NCBI GenBank assembly: GCA_018712865.1
Contig: DVGH01000026.1
Location: 1-64,000 of the forward strand
Length of the DNA stretch: 64,000 bases
Reading direction: 5' to 3'
Source: Scatavimonas merdipullorum
GTDB lineage: Bacteria > Bacillota > Clostridia > Oscillospirales > Acutalibacteraceae
Shown: piece after piece, positions 59,733-64,000 of the stretch
How the letters are laid out: every line of letters starts with the position of its first letter
How positions within the stretch are numbered: position 1 is the stretch's first letter
The notes under the pieces: model-generated
Databases searched by the model: none
Seen by the model: the letters and a program-made list of their open reading frames with translations, nothing else
What the model was told of the DNA's origin: nothing
Program-made: the position numbers and the translations under genes

Positions 59733-61061
59733 ATGATGAGCTCAAAATGTTTTCGGGATTTTGCAAAGTATGCATCCCTGAATGTAATGGGGATGATCGG
59801 GCTGTCCTGCTACATATTGGCCGATACCTTTTTTGTCTCAAAAGGCCTTGGCACAAATGGCTTAACAGCTTTAAATTTGGCAATCCCCATTTATAGTTTT
59901 ATTCACGGAAGCGGGCTTATGATTGGCATGGGCGGCGGCACCAAGTATTCCATCCAGAAAAGCCAGAAAAATCACGAGGCTGCAAACCGCATTTTTACCA
60001 ATGCGGTCTGCCTTGCCGCCGTTTTTGCCGCTTTCTTTGTGCTGGTTGGAATTTTCTTTTCCGGTACAATCATTTCGCTGTTCGGTGCAAACGACAGCGT
60101 GTTTGATATGTCTAAAACCTATTTACAAGTGATTTTGCTGTTTGCTCCCGCCTTTTTAATGAATAATGTGTTGCTTTGCTTTGTGCGTAACGACGGTGCG
60201 CCGCAGCTTTCCATGGCGGCGATGATCGGTGGCAGCCTGTCAAACGTGGTGCTGGACTGGGTCTTTATCTTTCCCTGCCAGATGGGGATTTTCGGCGCGG
60301 TTTTCGCCACAGGCTTAGCACCAATCATCAGTATGCTGATTTTGTCGCCCCATTTTATCCGTAAAAAAAATCAATTTCATTTTACAAAATGCAAGCCTAA
60401 GGGCAAGCTGTTTGCCGGGATTCTTTCCAGTGGTATTCCCTCGCTGGTTACGGAAGTGTCCTCCGGTGTTGTAATGATTGTGTTTAACTCCATCATTCTG
60501 CATCTGGAGGGGAATGTAGGGGTTGCGGCCTACGGTGTTATCGCCAACCTGTCTTTGGTGGTTATCGCAATTTATACCGGCATTGCGCAGGGGATTCAGC
60601 CCATTATCAGCCGGAATTATGGTGTGAAGAACCTCGGCAATGTGCATGCTACAATGCGATATGCGCTGATCACCATGCTGCTTTTTTCCGTTGTAATCTA
60701 TATGGTGGTACTTTTTGGCGCTTGGCAAATTGCAGATATTTTCAACAGTGAACAAAACGCCATGCTGCAAAACATTGCCACAGAAGGCTTGCGCCTGTAC
60801 TTTACCGCCTGTCCGTTTGCCGGGTTTAATGTAATCATTTCCATGTACTTTACCTCTACCGAACGGCCGCGGCCCGCCCATGTCATTTCCATTTTGCGTG
60901 GCTTTCTCGTTATCATTCCCATGGCGTTTCTGCTTTCGTGGATTGGAAAAATACATGGTGTATGGTGTGCGTTCCCTGCAACGGAGTTGCTGGTAGCCGT
61001 GATTGGGCTGTTGTTCTTTGCTTGCATCAGGAAAAGCCGAAAAGAAGTGCAGTGTGAATAA
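59733..61061 (+). CDS. MATE family efflux transporter
   Basis: A protein of 442 aa from the ATG at 59733 after AGGAGG (a second ATG follows directly). Twelve membrane segments in two similar halves, with GLGTNGLTALNLAIPIYSFI and PCQMGIFGAVFATGLAPIIS, fit the MATE/DinF family. MATE pumps export cationic drugs or metabolites using Na+ or H+. It shares the direction, and probably the transcript, of the FMN-binding protein, whose leader is structured. Confidence 0.92.
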   Translation: MMSSKCFRDFAKYASLNVMGMIGLSCYILADTFFVSKGLGTNGLTALNLAIPIYSFIHGSGLMIGMGGGTKYSIQKSQKNHEAANRIFTNAVCLAAVFAAFFVLVGIFFSGTIISLFGANDSVFDMSKTYLQVILLFAPAFLMNNVLLCFVRNDGAPQLSMAAMIGGSLSNVVLDWVFIFPCQMGIFGAVFATGLAPIISMLILSPHFIRKKNQFHFTKCKPKGKLFAGILSSGIPSLVTEVSSGVVMIVFNSIILHLEGNVGVAAYGVIANLSLVVIAIYTGIAQGIQPIISRNYGVKNLGNVHATMRYALITMLLFSVVIYMVVLFGAWQIADIFNSEQNAMLQNIATEGLRLYFTACPFAGFNVIISMYFTSTERPRPAHVISILRGFLVIIPMAFLLSWIGKIHGVWCAFPATELLVAVIGLLFFACIRKSRKEVQCE

Positions 61062-61160
61062 AATATCGTCATCAGCCCGCAATTCGTAAACGGCATCCTA
61101 AGCATTAAGAAAATTTCCAAACGTACAAAATAGTTGTACAATTAAGCCTGTAAAGAAAAA

Positions 61161-61195
61161 ATAAACACAAAGTTTTGTGTAAACTTTGTGTTTAT
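61161..61195. terminator. Bidirectional terminator after the MATE gene
   Basis: A perfect 15-bp stem (61161-61175 with 61181-61195) with A-rich and T-rich flanks. Confidence 0.75.
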
Positions 61196-61281
61196 ACAGC
61201 CCTGACAGATTGATTCTTCTCTTTACCGTCCTGTAAAACTATAATAGATTTGTAAAAATAAAACGGAAGGGGCCAGAAAAC

Positions 61282-61794
61282 ATGGCGCAGATGATTGCGT
61301 ATTTTTCCCGTGCGGGAAATAACTATGTAAATGGACAAATCAAAAACCTTTCGATTGGTAATACGGAAATTGCCGCAAAAATGATCCAGGAGCAGACAAA
61401 GGCCGATTTATTTAAAATCGATCCAATCGTTCCGTATTCCTCGGATTATTCCGTATGCATCGAAGAGGCACGGCAAGATCAGATGCGGGGCGCCCGGCCA
61501 GAGCTGAAACGCTATCCTGAAGATTTAAATGCATACGATGTCATTTATCTGGGGTATCCGAACTATTGGGGAACCATGCCGATGGCAGTCTTTACATTTC
61601 TTGAAAAATTTGATTTTTCAGGTAAGACCATCCGTCCCTTCTGTACGCATGAGGGCAGCGGAATGGGGAGCAGTAAAAAGGATATTTCGCGCCTTTGTCC
61701 GGGGGCTGTTGTAAAAAACGGGCTGGAACTTCATGGGGCAAGGGTAACAGAAGCGAAAGCTGCAATCCGAAAGTGGCTTCAGTCAGATACCTGA
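61282..61794 (+). CDS. Flavodoxin-like protein
   Basis: A protein of 170 aa. IAYFSRAGNNYVNGQI at the start replaces the usual phosphate loop, and YLGYPNYWGTMPMAVFTFLE, then FCTHEGSGMGSSKKDI, are typical of the FldA-like long flavodoxins linked to anaerobic stress loci. Its role as a reductase partner is likely. It begins a three-gene set with a cupin and a carboxymuconolactone-decarboxylase-like protein. Confidence 0.87.
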   Translation: MAQMIAYFSRAGNNYVNGQIKNLSIGNTEIAAKMIQEQTKADLFKIDPIVPYSSDYSVCIEEARQDQMRGARPELKRYPEDLNAYDVIYLGYPNYWGTMPMAVFTFLEKFDFSGKTIRPFCTHEGSGMGSSKKDISRLCPGAVVKNGLELHGARVTEAKAAIRKWLQSDT

Positions 61795-61863
61795 TTTTTA
61801 CAGCCGACCAGATAAAGCCTACATGCAATCGATATATCATACCGTATGAAAAGGAGTGGTTTT

Positions 61864-62286
61864 ATGAAAGCAAAAGAACTTGGCGTATTTCCCACGGGGG
61901 AGAAAAACACGGCCTTTGCAGAGTTTTTTACAGGACAAAGCTATTTGAACATGCTGACCACCGAAGGCGTGGCCATTGGCAATGTAACATTTGAACCGGG
62001 CTGCCGGAATAACTGGCATATCCATCATAAGGGCGGTCAGATTCTTTTGGTTACTGCCGGAAGAGGCTATTATCAGGAGTGGGGCAAGCCTGCACAGGCA
62101 TTGCATCCCGGCGATGTTGTGCAAATTCCGCCAGAAGTCAAGCATTGGCATGGAGCCGCACAGGACAGCTGGTTTGCACACCTGGCAATTGAAGTCCCTG
62201 CTGAAGGTGCTTCCAATGAATGGCTGGAGCCGGTCAGTGACGATGCATATCAAAAACTAAATAACGGGGAAGAAGATACTCAATGA
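61864..62286 (+). CDS. Cupin-domain protein
   Basis: A protein of 140 aa from the ATG at 61864, after AAGGAG. The metal-binding cupin motifs are WHIHHKGGQILLVTAGRGYY and PGDVVQIPPEVKHWHGAA. Many such cupins are found next to carboxymuconolactone-decarboxylase-like genes and act on small oxygenated compounds, with Mn or Fe. The stop overlaps the next start by four bases. The exact reaction is unknown. Confidence 0.88.
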   Translation: MKAKELGVFPTGEKNTAFAEFFTGQSYLNMLTTEGVAIGNVTFEPGCRNNWHIHHKGGQILLVTAGRGYYQEWGKPAQALHPGDVVQIPPEVKHWHGAAQDSWFAHLAIEVPAEGASNEWLEPVSDDAYQKLNNGEEDTQ

Positions 62287-62603
62287 AACAGGTAACAGCA
62301 GGGCGCGACGCTCTGGGAGAGTTTGCGCCTAAATTTGCAGAACTGAATGACGACGTGTTGTTTGGGCAGATATGGTCCAGGGAAGATAAGCTTTCTCCAC
62401 GCGACAGAAGTCTGGTCACGGTTACAGCCCTGGTATCCAGCGGAATTTTAGACAGTTCTCTGCAATACCATATCCACACGGCAAAGGAAAACGGCGTAAC
62501 AAAAGAAGAAATGGTAGAGATCCTGACACAGCTGGCATTTTACGCGGGCTGGCCCAAGGCTTGGGCTGCGTTTCGCATGGCAAAAGAAGTTTATGAAAAT
62601 TGA
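62283..62603 (+). CDS. Carboxymuconolactone decarboxylase family protein
   Basis: A protein of 106 aa with the alpha-helical family core: LSPRDRSLVTVTALVSSGIL and HIHTAKENGVTKEEMVEILT, then YAGWPKAWAAFRMAKEVY. The CxxC of AhpD is absent, so a peroxidase-type thiol role is unlikely. Together with the cupin (4-base overlap) it is a frequent two-gene unit of unknown substrate in anaerobes. Confidence 0.9.
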   Translation: MKQVTAGRDALGEFAPKFAELNDDVLFGQIWSREDKLSPRDRSLVTVTALVSSGILDSSLQYHIHTAKENGVTKEEMVEILTQLAFYAGWPKAWAAFRMAKEVYEN

Positions 62604-62756
62604 CAGAGGCAGACTTTTATTCTGACCTGTACTGCAGCGTTGGATCAGGGGAAAAGCTTTTTCTTCCTCCCATTATGACCCAGACACTGTCAAATGGTTT
62701 ATAAGCTTTGTAAAATAAGTTTTGTGCAGTAAAAAGATAAACAGGCGCCCGGTCTT

Positions 62757-63455
62757 TTACAGCGGGCGCCTGTTTTTTCTATTCAATTCAAAATCCTTCG
62801 TTTTTTCTGTTTTCAGCAGGTTTGCAAGATCGGAAAAACAAGTCAAACTCCCAATCGGCTTATAAAAAGATGCCTCCGTTTCATTTTGAAATCCCCAACC
62901 ATAAAGAGCCGCGACAAAATCCATTGGAATGCTTTGTGCTCCCTGTCCGTCAAAGGCGCTGTCGCCTACCAGCAGACTTTTTTCCGGATGAATATTTGTA
63001 CACCGGCAGGCTGCTTTTAGCAGGTCGCTTTTCTTTTCATTCCCTTTATAGGCGCACACGGCGTCAAAAAGCCCGTCTATCTGATTTGTGCGGAGCATGT
63101 CATAAATAAATTGCTCATGCTTTAATGTTGCAACGGCCAGCAGCAGCCCCATCCTTTTTAATTGTAACAATGTCTGTTGAACCCCCTCATAAAGCGGGGC
63201 GGGCAGGTCTTTTCCTTTCTTTGCATATAACGTGCGGTAGTTTGCAACGGCATGGGGGAGCAGTTGCTGCGGCATGTCCGGCCATAAGCGCAGAAAACCC
63301 TCTTCCAGCGAAGCGCCGATTACACCGAAAAAATCTTCTCGGTGCAGGCGGGGTGCAAACCCCATAGAGGCGGCGGTCGTGTTATAGCAATATCGAATAC
63401 CGGGGGATGTATCCGCCAACGTTCCGTCATAATCAAAGATGATCAGTTTCTTCAC
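62757..63455 (-). CDS. HAD-family hydrolase (phosphoglycolate-phosphatase-like)
   Basis: A protein of 232 aa with FDYDGTLADTS (nucleophile Asp8, acid/base Asp10), a cap domain, and motif IV region LLVGDSAFDGQGAQSIPMDF. Members dephosphorylate small metabolites such as phosphoglycolate. It overlaps the end of the upstream partial gene by 23 bases. Confidence 0.9.
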   Translation of the reverse strand: MKKLIIFDYDGTLADTSPGIRYCYNTTAASMGFAPRLHREDFFGVIGASLEEGFLRLWPDMPQQLLPHAVANYRTLYAKKGKDLPAPLYEGVQQTLLQLKRMGLLLAVATLKHEQFIYDMLRTNQIDGLFDAVCAYKGNEKKSDLLKAACRCTNIHPEKSLLVGDSAFDGQGAQSIPMDFVAALYGWGFQNETEASFYKPIGSLTCFSDLANLLKTEKTKDFELNRKNRRPL

Positions 63456-64000
63456 AAGAACGCCTACTTTCTTCTATGTAGCTGTTTAAGCGTTTTTCCG
63501 TAGCGGCCAAAACGCCCTCTAACACTCGTATTTTTTCTGCCTCAGAGACGCCAATCCCGCGCATCTCAACTGTAACGCCCGTATAGGGGAGCTCTTTTTT
63601 TATCGCAAACTGTTCGGCTGCTTTCATAATTGTCTGCTCCTTTGTAAAAATTGTAATATGCCGCATTTGACCGTTACCATACAGTGTTATAGGACGTATA
63701 TAACGGAATAAGCTTTTGTCCTGCCCGTCAAAAAATGCATAGCTTTCCTTTTCCTGACAAAAGATGACAACCCTTGCCGCTGTGCGGCGCAGAAAAGATA
63801 CCGTCTGTTCAGCGCGTCGGATCGGATCCTGTTGGTTTAAATCGCTGAACACTACGGCTTCTGCAGAAGAGGCAAAAATTTGATCAGGGTGTGAAAACAC
63901 AGCCGGGCTCTTTCGCATATGGGAAAGCTCCTGCAAAAGCAGCTCATCCCCGTCGGTGTCTACACTTTGTATGCCTATGGACTGCAAAAAGCGGACCGCA
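63433..64000 (-). CDS. Unrecognised protein, 5' end outside the window
   Basis: The last 188 or so codons are visible; the frame remains open to the right edge (AVRFLQSIGIQSV), so the TTG at 63987 is not necessarily the start. Recognisable features are an acidic-rich start, a mixed alpha/beta middle (RVVIFCQEKESYAFF, YGNGQMRHITIFTKE) and a helical C-terminus with many Glu and Arg. I do not recognise the family. It is read in the same direction as the HAD gene, overlapping by 23 bases, so a shared transcript is likely. Confidence 0.6.
   Translation of the reverse strand, partial: AVRFLQSIGIQSVDTDGDELLLQELSHMRKSPAVFSHPDQIFASSAEAVVFSDLNQQDPIRRAEQTVSFLRRTAARVVIFCQEKESYAFFDGQDKSLFRYIRPITLYGNGQMRHITIFTKEQTIMKAAEQFAIKKELPYTGVTVEMRGIGVSEAEKIRVLEGVLAATEKRLNSYIEESRRSCEETDHL

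Noticed and set aside
62283..62603. AhpD-type peroxidase function for the CMD protein
   Set aside because: The catalytic CxxC of AhpD is missing.

Overview
The window looks like a chromosomal segment of an anaerobic, spore-forming Clostridia bacterium, most likely from the Oscillospirales (inference from gene content; no search was run). Supporting genes are spoIIR, a SpoIVFB-like site-2 protease, the NfnAB electron-bifurcating transhydrogenase, addAB, dockerin modules, Clostridia-type DUF2325/DUF3793 genes and many flavodoxin-like proteins. Base composition is moderate and Shine-Dalgarno sequences are strong. No rRNA, tRNA, CRISPR array or complete insertion sequence was seen.

Layout. (1) 1-5.8 kb, minus strand: one end of an integrative conjugative element. 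It carries a pilin-like protein, a VirB6/TrbL-like membrane protein, a Gly-rich membrane protein, a C39-type peptidase cut by the left edge, and a control block with a two-winged-helix protein and an excisionase-like HTH protein. (2) 6-15.5 kb: accessory DNA with a NUDIX hydrolase and its decayed second copy, a nitrilase-family amidase, two HxlR redox regulators facing flavoprotein genes, and a 4Fe-4S flavoprotein / zinc macrodomain / SirTM sirtuin operon. A secreted protein with three 87-bp repeats and an Isf-like flavoprotein follow. (3) 15.7-31.7 kb, plus strand: a heterodimeric ABC exporter, a TIM-barrel isomerase, nrdR, an S8 peptidase with a dockerin protein, two exopolysaccharide genes, NAD synthetase, an Lrp/aminotransferase pair, ispE and spoIIR. 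(4) 31.8-46 kb: addBA, then a minus-strand block (WYL regulator, two FAD enzymes, a truncated export gene), VanZ and NfnAB. (5) 46-64 kb: a SpoIVFA/FB-like pair, a metal-regulated DUF2325/DUF3793/flavodoxin operon, a two-component system with a PepSY lipoprotein, a CsoR/CopA copper locus, BI-1, a second ABC system, an HMA protein, an FMN-binding protein with MATE, a flavodoxin/cupin/CMD trio, and a HAD phosphatase.

How the parts fit. Redox and metal homeostasis dominate. HxlR regulators probably control flavoproteins across divergent intergenic regions. A reversible ADP-ribosylation module (SirTM writer, macrodomain eraser) is translationally coupled to an Fe-S flavoprotein. A shared TTAGTT-TT-AACTAA operator lies just downstream of the -10 box at two distant loci. 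A CsoR-type operator exactly fills the spacer of the copper operon promoter.

The most unusual item is a ten-G tract at the end of the Fe-S flavoprotein gene. Adding one G would fuse that protein in frame to the macrodomain, so slippage could make a second product. Other points are an S8 peptidase with Glu in place of the catalytic Asp, a CopA with a C-terminal CopZ-like domain that has its own in-frame ribosome-binding site, and a structured leader before the FMN-binding/MATE pair.
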